This document shows, piece by piece, positions 19,592 to 29,884 of a DNA stretch of 49,480 nt (position 1 is its first letter; every line of letters begins with the position of its first letter). The position numbers and the translations under genes were made by a program. The stretch is from the NCBI GenBank assembly GCA_037447655.1, contig JBBHKE010000226.1, forward strand, positions 47,501-96,980, given 5' to 3'. Source of the stretch: Zygnema cylindricum (Eukaryota; Streptophyta; Zygnematophyceae; Zygnematales; Zygnemataceae). Under the pieces are notes generated by a model. The model saw only the letters and a list, made by a program, of their open reading frames with translations. It was not told where the DNA came from and made no database searches.

Positions 19592-22316
19592 ATGGCTTCC
19601 TCCCTACTTATGAAAAAATGTCGTCCTCCTTCAGATTCCTGTACGGACAGCAGCAATTCCGTACAGCTGTCAGGAAAAAATAACATTTCGGACCCTAAAA
19701 AAAGCCATTCGGACGAAATAAACAACGTTTTGGATAAGGAAAAAAATAAAATTTCCGACTCCGAATTGAAATCGAATTTAAACTTAAATAATTTAAGTTT
19801 AAAATTAAAAAAACCTCAAACTTTTTCTCCATCCAAACTCGAAATTTTAACCGCACAAGAAATAGAGTGGATCACCGGTAATTTTTCAAAGTCGAAAATT
19901 GTAATTTCCGAAGAAAACTGGACCACTTATAGAGGAGAATTGTACGGAAATTCGGTGGCCGTGCATAGAATCGGAACGAATAAAAAAGATGTCGAATTAG
20001 TCGCGAAAAAATTTTTCTCCTTAAAAAAGAAAAATTCCGCGTCAAAAGCGGTCGCTTTTTGTCCGGAAAACGGATGTATAGTGATGGAAATTTTCAAAAA
20101 AAGTCAAAATTTAAGAGAAAAAAAGGAAAACGAAGGAATTAAATGGTTAGATTGTTGTAAAATAGCTTTTGAAATTTGTTCGGGTATTCAATATCTGAAA
20201 AAAGAAGGGATTCCCATAAATAGTGTGGATTTAGGTGCCATATTTTTGGACGAGGATTTGTTTAAGGGTTTTGATAAATTTACAAGCAAGTTTTTGTATT
20301 CTGTGAAAAGGGACCGATTTGAAAAACACATTTTAATTTCTAAAATAGGGATTTTGTTTTTAGAGATTTTGATGAATTCTTCGGAAAAAGAAATTCAAAA
20401 TATCGTTTTTTTGATTCGGTCGAGCGAGAATTCGGCGACGAAGAAAAAAAAAAATTCTTCGTCCGGAAGAAATTTACAGGAAAAGACAAAAAAGTTATTG
20501 CCGGAGACGGAAAACAAAATGTCGGAGAAAAACGTATCGGAGAAACTTTTTTTGGAAAAACTGGTACTGGGAAAAATCGATCCTCGAATGGGAATTTGGC
20601 CGGAGGATGTGAAGAAGGAATTTGTTAAATTGACAATGTCATGTTTGAATGCGGACAAAAATAAAAAACTGACATGGAAAAGTTTGGTAGGAGATTTGAC
20701 CCATATTATGAAAATGGCGACCGAAGCGGAAAAAAATAGTAAAAATCAACGCGGAAAATTGCGTGATTGTGGAGATATATCGGTTCATAAGGTACTTTAA
20801 ATGGTTAAATTTTAGGGTTTTACTGTATTTGAGGGAGAAGTAGAGGGAGAGGGAGGGGCTTTTAGGATTTTTACTGTTTTTGAGGGAGAGTGAGGATTTT
20901 TTAGGGTTTAACTGCATTAGAGGGAGGGAAGAGGGAGAGAGGAGGGGAAGCGGGACGGGGGAAGAGGGGAGGGCGAGAAGGGGGGGGGGGGGGGGAAGGG
21001 AAGAGAAGGGAGGGGAGAAAGCAGCTTATCTTGTCCTTCTTGTTTGCATTTTAGGAGCTTTCCTTCGCATACCTACATAAATGTGTTTATATATGTGTGT
21101 GTTAGTGTGTGTAAGAAATATGTAAATGTTTTTGTGTTTAACAAGAATTACTTTTTTTTTTGTGCAGCGTCTCATAAACAATTTTTCTGACGACGTTTGT
21201 CTCCTTTCCTCCAAACAAATTTTATCGGCTACGTCCAAATTTTCTCCTTCGAATATTGTCGCGGAAGGGGGATTTAGTGTGGTTTATAAAGGGCGTCTAA
21301 ATGGGGTAGAGGTAGCTGTTAAGAAGCTTATTCCGCACAAAAGTATCTGCGATTTCAACACCGAAGTCATGATTCTTCATAATTTAAGACACCCACATAT
21401 TTTATCGTTGATCGGTTTCGACCCAAAAACTCCTTGTTTAGTCAGTGAATATATGGAAGGTGGAAGTCTTGACTTTTGGCTTGAAGGAAAACAAAAATGT
21501 TTGACTTGGGAAGACAAAGTTCGAATTTCTCGCGAAATTTCGTCGGCCGTTTTGTATATGCACAGTCGAAATATAATCCATTGTGACTTAAAATTACAAA
21601 ACGTTCTCCTTAGTAGACATAAACAAAGTAAAATTTGTGATATGGGATTAGCGAAAGCGTTTATCGGAGGCAATACGAGTGTTTCGACAATGCTAGGAAC
21701 GAGCGGTTATTTGGATCCACATGCTTTAAATACTGGATATGTTGATTTTTATTCAGATACATATGCGCTTGGACTCATTATTTTACAATTGTTAACTGGA
21801 GTTGGTCAAGTTTCGGATATCCATCAACTTTTAAAAACTTATCAGTTTCGACCTTCGTCGTTAGACTTGTCTTCCTCGCTCGATGAGATAGATACCAAGT
21901 CCGAAAACGAGAAAGATAACGAGAAAGACGTCGAGGAAGATAATTTTGAAGATAGTTTTGAGTATAGTTCGAAAGCTTCTGAAGGATATCGTCAGCAGTT
22001 TCATGAGGAATCTTTCAAAGAATCTTTTCACGAAACATTCGAGGGTTCTTTCGATGAATCATCGGAGGATTCTTTTGCGAGTCCTTTCACAGAAAACAGC
22101 CGCTGGAATGTGAATCCAGAGACTTTTACTGAGATTGTCCAACAATTTTGTAAAAATTTGGATCCAGAAAGTACTAAAATCCCGAGAGAATCTTTATGGA
22201 AAACGGTGGGACTTTTGCTCCGTTGTGTGGAAACTACAGGAGAACTTCGACCTCGAGTCGATGACTTAGTTTCTTCTTTACAAGAGTTGGAGGTTTTATC
22301 CAGAAGTGGGAAATAA
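19592..22316 (+). CDS. Tandem pseudokinase-kinase protein (RLK/RLCK-like), 2 exons
   Basis: Exon 1 is 19592-20791 (400 codons, ACCATGG start context). The intron 20792-21167 is GT-AG, phase 0. Exon 2 is 21168-22316, for 782 residues in total. Residues ~85-390 form a degenerate kinase domain: VAVH replaces VAVK (His125), and the glycine loop, HRD and DFG motifs are not recognisable. Residues ~411-775 form a second domain with EGGFSVVYKG, VAVKK (Lys452), αC Glu466, HCDLKLQN (Asp540), DMG (Asp558) and GTSGYLDPHA. HCD marks it as non-RD. The start of both domains aligns (GNFSKSKIV / SKFSPSNIV), implying internal duplication. An acidic Ser/Glu/Phe-rich insert (~633-715) interrupts the C-lobe. No signal peptide or membrane helix is visible, so a cytoplasmic RLCK-like role is likely. 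The intron holds a purine-rich, G-rich tract. Confidence 0.88.
20820..21025 (+). repeat. G/A-rich tract in the kinase intron
   Basis: Purine-rich sequence (GAGGGAGA units) culminates in a run of about 14 G at 20980-20995. It could form G-quadruplexes in the pre-mRNA. It lies wholly within intron 1. Confidence 0.8.
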
Positions 22317-24061
22317 TGTGGATGGCAAATGTGAACAATTTGTTGGTTCGTTTAAATTTGTTTGAAAGCAGTACAGGATAATTGAGAAAATTAAGTCGAT
22401 TCAGTTTCGGTGAGAAGAATGGATATTTCTCTAAATTTTCAGTCATCCGGAACAAAATTAGAGACTGTAAATTTTAAAAGGATAATTTTTCCCTCAATGC
22501 CAAATTTTAGTTACTATTGATAGGAGAGGAAAATTGCTTTGCCGAAGTTGGAGAAAGAGAAAGAGAGAGGTAAAGAGATGTAGAGAGAGATAGAGAGAGG
22601 TAGAGGAGGTAGGGGAGGAGTAGTAGTTGTAGGAGACTTAAGACTAAGGAAATGGAGAAAGTTTACCTCTCGATGTACGGTATCTCTCGATTAGGGTTCA
22701 GGAAGACGACAACGCGGTGCGGGTTTTTTCTCTCGTTTGGAGAGGAGCAGTCGGGAGAATTGTTTCTACGGTCTCTCAAAAAGGTGCGTTCTTTTTAAAT
22801 GCATTTAGCCTTTTTTTTGTTAATCTCTTTTTTTGTAAACCACTTTTTTTGTTCGGAGAAAGGCTCGTTTTTTTACGCTTTTTGAATATGTCAGTGTATG
22901 TGGAGATCTAAGTGCTTGGAACCAACGACTAATTGTATCACTTTGAACACGATTTTTTTTATTTTTTTTTGTACGTGAGAAGCTTTGTCTCATTTTTTTT
23001 TGTTTTGTTTTGTCATTTTGCAGGAACTCGAAGAAAGGAGAGTTGATAAAGTTTCAGAAGGCAAAAGTCAACGATATTGTAAAAATCTGACAGGTTTATC
23101 CTTTTAAGGCAAAAAAGGCTTAAAATTATGAATTACTTCGGAATTAAAAAGATGGCAAAAATTACAGAATAGTAGACAGTGGAGAAAAAATATGTAATTT
23201 AAATAACGAACTGGAAGCAACATGAGAAACAATTGGCGTTGAATGTCCCTCGCACTCTCTCTCTCCCTCTCCCTCGCCCTCTCCCTCTCCCTCTCCCTCT
23301 CTCTAAGGGAGAGGTTGTATATAAGAAGGAAATGTTAATATAGGGTTGAAAAGGCTTACGAGGACACTCGAATAGAGTTGATTTAAAGGGGCAAAAAATT
23401 ATAGACTTACTGTTATAAAAAACAATTCAAATTTCTGATTAAAGCACCTGCGAATAAAAAGAAAAAGTTTGATGTTCCATTTGAAACTTCAAAATTTCGA
23501 CTCTTAGGACTCTTTGTAGATTTTTTTTTTTCTTTTTTTTCCTTTTTTTTTTTACTTTTTAAGGTTTTTTAGGGTTTCACATAGAGACAGGGGAGCTACA
23601 GAAGCAGCAGAGAACAGGAATGCAGAAAAAAGAAAAAACTTTGCCGCATTTCAATACATCATATTCTAAGGAATTATGGCGATCTTTAATTGAAAACAAA
23701 TGTGTGGATGTAATTTTATGTGTAACAAACGTGATTTTATGTTTTGAAAGAGTTTCTACATACCAATATTTTGTTTTGTTTTGTTTTGATTCGTTTGTTC
23801 CCGTTTTGTTTTCATTTTTTTATTCGGTTCGTTTCGTTTCGTGACGTTACGTTTTTGTTCCGTTTCGGTATTGTGAAATCTAACCTAGAGATATCGAGAG
23901 TATCTCCGCGTCACGTCACACCACTCGACATTTCATGGTCATAGTTACGTTGTGAGTAGCAGGTCTGCCGTAACTGATATAAGATGTGATTTTGTCACTT
24001 CCATATTTTATAATGGTTTCACACATAGATGTCCTATGCGCAAAAAACGCGCGGAGTAAAC
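22317..24061. other. Kinase 3' flank and intergenic interval
   Basis: The interval holds GA-rich patches (22552-22612), a CCCTCT tract (23256-23303), T-rich runs and TTCG-type short repeats (23765-23865). A possible spliced segment has a donor after CTCAAAAAG (22780) and an acceptor TTTTGCAG (23022). It could be a 3'-UTR intron or a small transcript, but I cannot assign a protein. Confidence 0.4.
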
Positions 24062-24278
24062 TACACCGCCAATCGCTATTAGCGTTGTGTACGCTAATCC
24101 CGTCCCGCTTTTTTTTTTTTAATTCTCAAATATAATTATCCACACTATTAAAAAAACCTAATTCCTAATTAGAGTAATCGATTTCTTCGAAAATTTCCAA
24201 ATTCCCAATTAGCGTAAACCACGCTAATTATTCGTATACGCTAAAGAAACTTCTACGCTAATAGCGATTGGCGGTGTA
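24062..24278. mobile_element. CACCG-TIR M4-type element, 217 bp
   Basis: Ends TA-CACCGCCAATCGCTATTAG and CTAATAGCGATTGGCGGTG-TA. The right sub-terminal block (ACGCTAAAGAAACTTCTACG) is shared in inverse with the longer copy at 28806-29380. Confidence 0.88.
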
Positions 24279-24699
24279 ACGATTACTATGTACAGTGCGC
24301 ATCAATCAATTTTGAAATTTATAAAGTTTGTAGTTTTCTCGTATTCGTACAGATGCCGTACACTAACACACAGCGTCCGTATATGATAGTACATTTCAGG
24401 GTTACTTAAGGGTTTTAGGCATAGTTGTTCAAATCGCGCGATTTTTTCCTTTTTTCCAATTGAAACGTATAATTCGTGACTTTTGAAAAAATCGAAAAAA
24501 AACGTGTACTGTAAACTGAAACTGCAAATTTACGGAAACCTGTAAACAAATTACTGTAACTGTACATTTTTTTACTGATATGTACGGGATAAAATGTTGG
24601 ATTGGCACGTGAAGCCGGTCCAATACGGGGTAGAATATGGAAATATCCATACTCGAGCCGCCCGTAATAAATGGGTACGGACCCGCCAGTCTCAACATC

Positions 24700-24771
24700 G
24701 AGCTGGTGGCACAGTGGTAGTGCGTTCGCAGCTGAAGTGAAAGGTCCCAGGTTCGAACCCTGGCCGGCTCA
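24700..24771 (+). tRNA. tRNA-like gene inside the TRIM 5' LTR (anticodon position CTG)
   Basis: A full cloverleaf folds: acceptor GAGCTGG/CCGGCTC, D-arm GCAC/GTGC with loop AGTGGTA, anticodon stem TTCGC/GTGAA, 5-nt variable loop, T-arm CCAGG/CCTGG with loop TTCGAAC, discriminator A. Box A (TGGCACAGTGG) and box B (GGTTCGAACCC) fit Pol III promoters, and TTTT follows at 24773. The anticodon loop AGCTGAA has G where U33 is expected, so decoding is doubtful. It is more likely a tRNA-derived Pol III promoter or structural element than a working tRNA-Gln. Confidence 0.75.
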
Positions 24772-24823
24772 ATTTTCCCAAGTGTGGGACATGCCGAATC
24801 CCGGATTTCTAGGAAATCTAACA

Positions 24824-24841
24824 TGGTATCGGAGCCAGCGG
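24824..24841 (+). other. TRIM primer binding site
   Basis: TGGTATCGGAGCCAGCGG abuts the 5' LTR. The canonical initiator-Met site is TGGTATCAGAGC; A to G at position 8 is the only change in the core. Confidence 0.9.
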
Positions 24842-24869
24842 GATTGCGGATGGTTTGACCGGCTTTCCC

Positions 24870-24880
24870 GTGAGGGGGGG
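24870..24880 (+). other. TRIM polypurine tract
   Basis: GTGAGGGGGGG lies immediately before the second LTR, where plus-strand priming would start. Confidence 0.85.
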
Positions 24881-24985
24881 TGTTGGATTGGCACGTGAAG
24901 CCGGTCCAATACGGGGTAGAATATGGAAATATCCATACTCGAGCCGCCCGTAATAAATGGGTACGGACCCGCCAGTCTCAACATC

Positions 24986-25056
24986 GGCTGGTGGCACAGT
25001 GGTAGTGCGTTCGCAGCTGAAGTGAAAGGTCCCAGGTTCGAACCCTGGCCGGCTCA
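24986..25056 (+). tRNA. tRNA-like gene inside the TRIM 3' LTR (one-base deletion in acceptor)
   Basis: Identical to the 5' LTR copy except that the second acceptor base (A) is missing. Box A, box B and the TTTT terminator are unchanged. Confidence 0.72.
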
Positions 25057-25113
25057 ATTTTCCCAAGTGTGGGACATGCCGAATCCCGGATTTCTAGGAA
25101 ATCTAACATAAAA

Positions 25114-27160
25114 CGGAAAATATGCGTCGTACTTATTGGTACTTTCTGTTCAGTGAACTGAACAGGAATACCACGGAAGTTGTACGTTATATAATAAAAA
25201 ATGTACGGACATTTTCGAAAAGAGACGAGCGTCACAATAATTTCGCGCGTTCAGTTTGAAATTTGTACGGGCGTCTTCTTCAATTTTTTTTGAAAGAAGA
25301 CGCCATGGAACATTGAAGACGAAACCGCAAGGAAGCCGCTTCCCCATGTCCTACCCCGGAAGCCGCTTCCCCATGTCCTACCCTCCTCCCTCCCTCTTGG
25401 TTGCGCTGTCTGCGAGATATAGAAAGAAGGCAGACATAAGGCGGCCATGTCTGTCTGTCAGACAGGCTCGGACAGACGAAATTTCACAAAATTTTCCCTT
25501 CGTGGCATTCGAACCCGGGTATGTCATTTACGTAACGCACCCTAAGTTGGACGACTGGACTACCAGTTGATGACGAAGTTCCGATACCAACATGTTGTGT
25601 GATTAATACATAAAGATTTTATTGTTTTACCGCTCATTTAACGGGAAAAGCTTGCAAACTGCGTTATATGTAATGTTTTTTTGTTTTTTTATGTACGGAA
25701 TAGTACGGAAGGAAATTCATTAACGATTTTTTACAATTCGATCAAAAGGTTCAATGCGTTTGTTACGTATAATTCGTCGCGTACGGTACGTTCGCACTAA
25801 TCGCCGTGAACAACTATGGTTTTAGGGGATACTAAGAATTTTAGGATACATTTTCGTGCATTCCGTATTTTAATTACAACTATTTTAGATTTTCTCGTAC
25901 ATTTACGTACAGTGTCCGTATTTTCCCGTACCTTCCATGATTATCTATTTTATATTTTTTACAGTAGGCCGCCGTACATTGCCGTTTTATTAAGGACAAC
26001 TACGTTACAAATTTCCATACATTTATTGGCATTATCGTACATTTTCGTACATTTTAGGGTTATTATGCCGGATTTTAGGGATTTTAGGGTACATTCTTGT
26101 AAATCCCCATGTAAAGACCTTTGGTCTTGCCCAATGTAAAGACCTTTGGAAACTACCTAATTGGTAAGTACTGTTGGTATATAAACTCGTTTTTTTTGCA
26201 AAACGTTCAATCTACTTGGCGCGCAGTTTATTTCTCATATTTTTTATTTTTTTCTTTTTGGATTTTAAGTGTATTATTTCGTTACCAGCCATGGTATTTT
26301 TAACAACTCGAAATGGCTGGTTGCTTGTAGGAAATTTTATTTACAAGTCTTTTTGGGGGTCTTAGCAGTCTTAGAACCACCATAGCAAAACAAGTTACCA
26401 GGGATCAATCATTGGTGGCATATATCAACACTTCCCGTTTTTTTTGGACGTCTCTCTTATTGTGGCTCATATAGTCTTTAGATTTAAGTTAGATTTGTTA
26501 CCATTTCAACAATGGTTGTTTTTCGCATGTTTTTCGCGTGGCCTAAAACCCGGTTGTTCATTTCAAAACAATGTTCATAGTTAAACAATCATCGTTGCAT
26601 ATAATGTCCCCACATCGGCATAAAATCGGATATGTTTATATATTTATCGAATTGGCTTTTGGTAATTGTTATCGTTAAGTTGACAAGTAAAAATTATGCA
26701 TAAACTTGCTATAGTTACACGTGTAACCCTTTTCCCGAGCCACATGATATTTCCCTCCACGATGTGATATATGTTTGTTGTTTGGTATAATTGTACATAA
26801 TTAGTGTTAGATAAAGACGTTGACAAGCAAAAGTGTGTGCGTTGATACGAAAAAGCGCACTTAGGTTAGATTTTGAGTGATAAAGACGAGGGAAAAGCAC
26901 GCGAACCTATTCTCACATGTTCAATGTGAACACATGCTATACCGACTACACTTTGGAGAAGCGTACCCAAATTAGCGTTAGTGAATAAATTAGAGTAATT
27001 TATTTTCTGTCAAAGGGCCTTTAACCCAAATTTTAGTCAATAACACTATTTGTTTCTTTGCACAAATTATTTCTTAACACTATTAACGACACGATGTACT
27101 ATACCGAATCTTGCGTAGCTTAATCTTCTAACTATATTGCATTAATAGCGATTCGTGGTG
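25114..27160. other. Interval without a recognised gene
   Basis: The interval contains a 27-bp tandem duplication (25331-25383, GGAAGCCGCTTCCCC). At 25490-25600 (minus strand) is a stretch with a primer-site-like TTGGTATCGGAAC and a box-B-like GGGTTCGAATGCC. A zone at 25690-26100 is rich in CGTACATTT. Near 26960-27162 is the right-hand part of a CACCG element whose left end is not found (ends ATTAATAGCGATTCGTGGTG-TA). No convincing coding sequence. Confidence 0.5.
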
Positions 27161-27165
27161 TACTG

Positions 27166-27579
27166 TAGTGTTGTATATCAGTATAACCAATATGCCCATT
27201 TTTTTGGCATACCAATAATCGATATATTGACACCTGTGTTATCGCGATAAAAAGGCGGTTTGACAACTATTGGCGATAACTGTACGGTTCGTTTGGTACA
27301 TCTGGACGGCTTATTAGGTTGTACTTAACTTTCGCTCTACCGTTATACAAATTACGGAACAGATTGTCATTAGTGCCATGTCACGCTACATGCAGTAAAT
27401 TATATAATACAGTATATTATAAAGTACTATTATATAGCGTACAATTCTTTTTGCGAGTTATCGCCGATAAGGAATTTATTGGTCTCGGAGCGATATATCA
27501 GGACCCTTCACCGTTCTTTAACTGATAGCTATCGGTATCGATTTTATTATGATATGTTTTTTTCCGATACATAACACTA
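27166..27579. mobile_element. hAT-like element copy c, 414 bp, decayed
   Basis: Ends TAGTGTTGTATATCAG and CCGATACATAACACTA, diverged from the family ends but aligned throughout. A CACCG element begins in its terminal TA. No matching 8-bp duplication could be found. Confidence 0.65.
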
Positions 27580-27985
27580 CACCGCAAACGTAATTAGAGT
27601 AAATTACTCTAATTCGGTCGCTCGAAATTTCGACTCTATCACAAGAAATAGAGTAAACGATTCTAATTTTTTCATTATTCTGTTTAAGGTAAAGTTTAAT
27701 TAGCGTTTTTAATTATAATATAGGTTTGTTTTAAATAGTGTGGAGTACGGACGACCTCCGACCGTGAAAAATTATACTTTATTAAGTAAAAAAGTACAAA
27801 TAATGATGTAATACATGTCGTTATCATGTAACTACGTTTTAACAAACCGCGTAGTGCAAATGTCATAGTGACGATAAACTGTACGTTTTGCCAAATTCTG
27901 TACGAATACCTTATTTACAGTAGATGATATTAGCGTGCCAAATTTGAGTACTTAAATACATTAGAGTAAACTTTATAGTTGACAC

Positions 27986-28807
27986 TAGTGTTGGGTATCG
28001 AGGACCTTTTGCCGATATTCGATATACATCGAATTTTAGGTACCCGAAAATCGATTTATCGCTTCGATATATCGAAAAGCAAAATATCGCGATATATCGC
28101 CGATATATCATATCGCCAATAAATCGAGGCATTAAAAAAAAAAATCATTGGTCTCCAAAGTCACGTGGTTTCGGACAAGGTGACCGTAAAATTTTTGCCG
28201 AAAAAAAATACAGTTTTTTCCTGAAAGTAAGCGAGTGAAGGAGATCTATGAGGTACATTGATTCGGTCGAATACACTAGCGAAGTACACGTATGTAATGC
28301 GCAACTACGGATTCCATACGAAAATGGTCGGTTTTCAAATCTTTGACGATTTTAGAGATTTGATCGTCAATGTACAAGGAACCACTTAGATCAAAACACG
28401 TATATAAAACTTATTTACAGAATATACGTGATGTTAACCGAGGCCTTAATTTTTTTGTTTGTACTATTACAGAGACCTCCTCATGTAACCACACCCCAAA
28501 TAAGTAATTATATGAATTACAATATTTGTTTTTTTTTTGTCGGTTATTTTTTGCGGCGTCTACCTTTAAGTCACGGAACGAAAATCACGTCGTACGTGGC
28601 GTATCAGACAATTTGTTTTTTTCGCTAATATAACATATTATACTAAAATATAAAATATTAAACTTAAAAAACACTATATATCGCGATATATATCGCGATG
28701 GTTTATGTTGGTCTTGGTACGGTATATCGAGGAGTCTGCTCGATCGATATTTGATATATCGAATATCGAAATTATCGCGATATGAATTTACTCGATACCC
28801 AACACTA
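27986..28807. mobile_element. hAT-like element copy d, 822 bp
   Basis: Ends TAGTGTTGGGTATCG and TCGATACCCAACACTA. The left flank GTTGACAC (27978-27985) is matched 7 of 8 by GTTGGCAC at 29885-29892, once the two later CACCG insertions are removed. The interior is close to copy a. No transposase. Confidence 0.85.
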
Positions 28808-29380
28808 CATCGCCAATCGTTATTAGCGTAGAAGTTTCTTTAGCGTATGCGAATAATTAGCGTGGTTTACGCTAATTATGAATTTGAAATTTTTGAAAAA
28901 AAACATACATTCTAATTGTTTACTAATGCTAATTTGGGTCTTTGAAAAAAATAAATGTTGGTCGCAAACATGCTTACTTTAATATAGGTACTTGTATAAA
29001 ATATGACAAATCGTACATAAATCGTACACAAATCGTACGTTCACACAGTCGAAACGTGGTTGTTGGACGTATATGTGCGAACGTGATATTTGACAGCCCG
29101 TTTTCATCCCCTTTTTAGAGCGCATATTCTTATGCGTCCGCGGTTACTAAAACTCATTAATTATACCTTTTCACTTAAAAAGGTACAACTTTGTACGGTC
29201 TGACACTTACCATACACCACACTATTTAAACGACAACGTACCTTCGTTTTGTACGGTTATAGGAAAACAACCTTAAATGGCGTACAGAAAAAAAATAGGA
29301 TAAGCTACGCTTTTGGAGAATAAAAAAAATAAAACGGGAGGGAATTAACGTACACTACGCTAATAGCGATTGGCGGTGTA
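28806..29380. mobile_element. CACCG-TIR M4-type element inserted in a hAT terminus
   Basis: Ends TA-CATCGCCAATCGTTATTAG and CTAATAGCGATTGGCGGTG-TA, 575 bp. The left TA is the last dinucleotide of hAT copy d. The interior has AGAGCGCATATTCTTATGCG and the block CACACTATTTAA seen in other M types. Confidence 0.85.
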
Positions 29381-29383
29381 CTG

Positions 29384-29884
29384 TACACCGCGAATCTTAA
29401 TTAGAGTAATGAAAAAATTAGAGTACAAAAACTAAAAAATAAAATTAGAGTAATTACCGCTAATTTATGTGATAGAGCTTCTTCAACTATGAAGTTTACT
29501 ATAATTTATTGAAGTACTCTAATTTGGCAGGCTAGTATCCTTGTAAACAAGGTATTCGTACAGAATTTGGCAAAACGTAGAGTTTATCTTCACTATGACG
29601 TTTGCACTACGCGGTTTGTTAAAACGCAGTTACATGATAACGGCCTTTATTAAATCATTATTTGTACTTTTTTACTTAATAAAGTACAATTTTGCACGGT
29701 CTGACACTGTCTGTATTCCACACTATTTAAAATGAACCTATATTAGAATTAAAAACGCTAATTAAACTTTACCTTAAATAGAATATTGAAAAAAATAGAA
29801 TCGTTTACTCTATTTCATGTGATAAAGTCGAAATTTCGAGCGACCGAATTAGAGTAATTTACTCTAATTACGATTCGCGGTGTA
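29384..29884. mobile_element. CACCG-TIR M3-type element, 501 bp, intact
   Basis: Ends TA-CACCGCGAATCTTAATTAG and CTAATTACGATTCGCGGTG-TA. It carries the block CGAAATTTCGAGCGACCGAA. Three bases (CTG) separate it from the preceding M4 element. Confidence 0.87.

Larger units (their letters stand above)
24595..25108 (+). mobile_element. Complete TRIM retrotransposon with a tRNA-like gene in each LTR
   Basis: Two LTRs, 24595-24823 (229 bp) and 24881-25108 (228 bp), begin TGTTGG and end AACA. They differ by one deleted base only. A perfect 5-bp target duplication TAAAA (24590-24594, 25109-25113) flanks the element. The internal region is just 57 bp: a primer binding site TGGTATCGGAGCCAGCGG directly after the 5' LTR, matching the 3' end of initiator tRNA-Met with one mismatch, and a polypurine tract GTGAGGGGGGG directly before the 3' LTR. 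There is no coding capacity, so mobilisation must be in trans. Near-identical LTRs indicate recent insertion. Confidence 0.95.

Noticed and set aside
24595-24823. Hammerhead ribozyme in the TRIM LTR (retrozyme)
   Set aside because: The conserved core CTGATGA...GAAA is not present.
27166-27579. 8-bp duplication for hAT copy c
   Set aside because: The left flank GTGTACTG and the candidate right flank CTGTAACA do not match.
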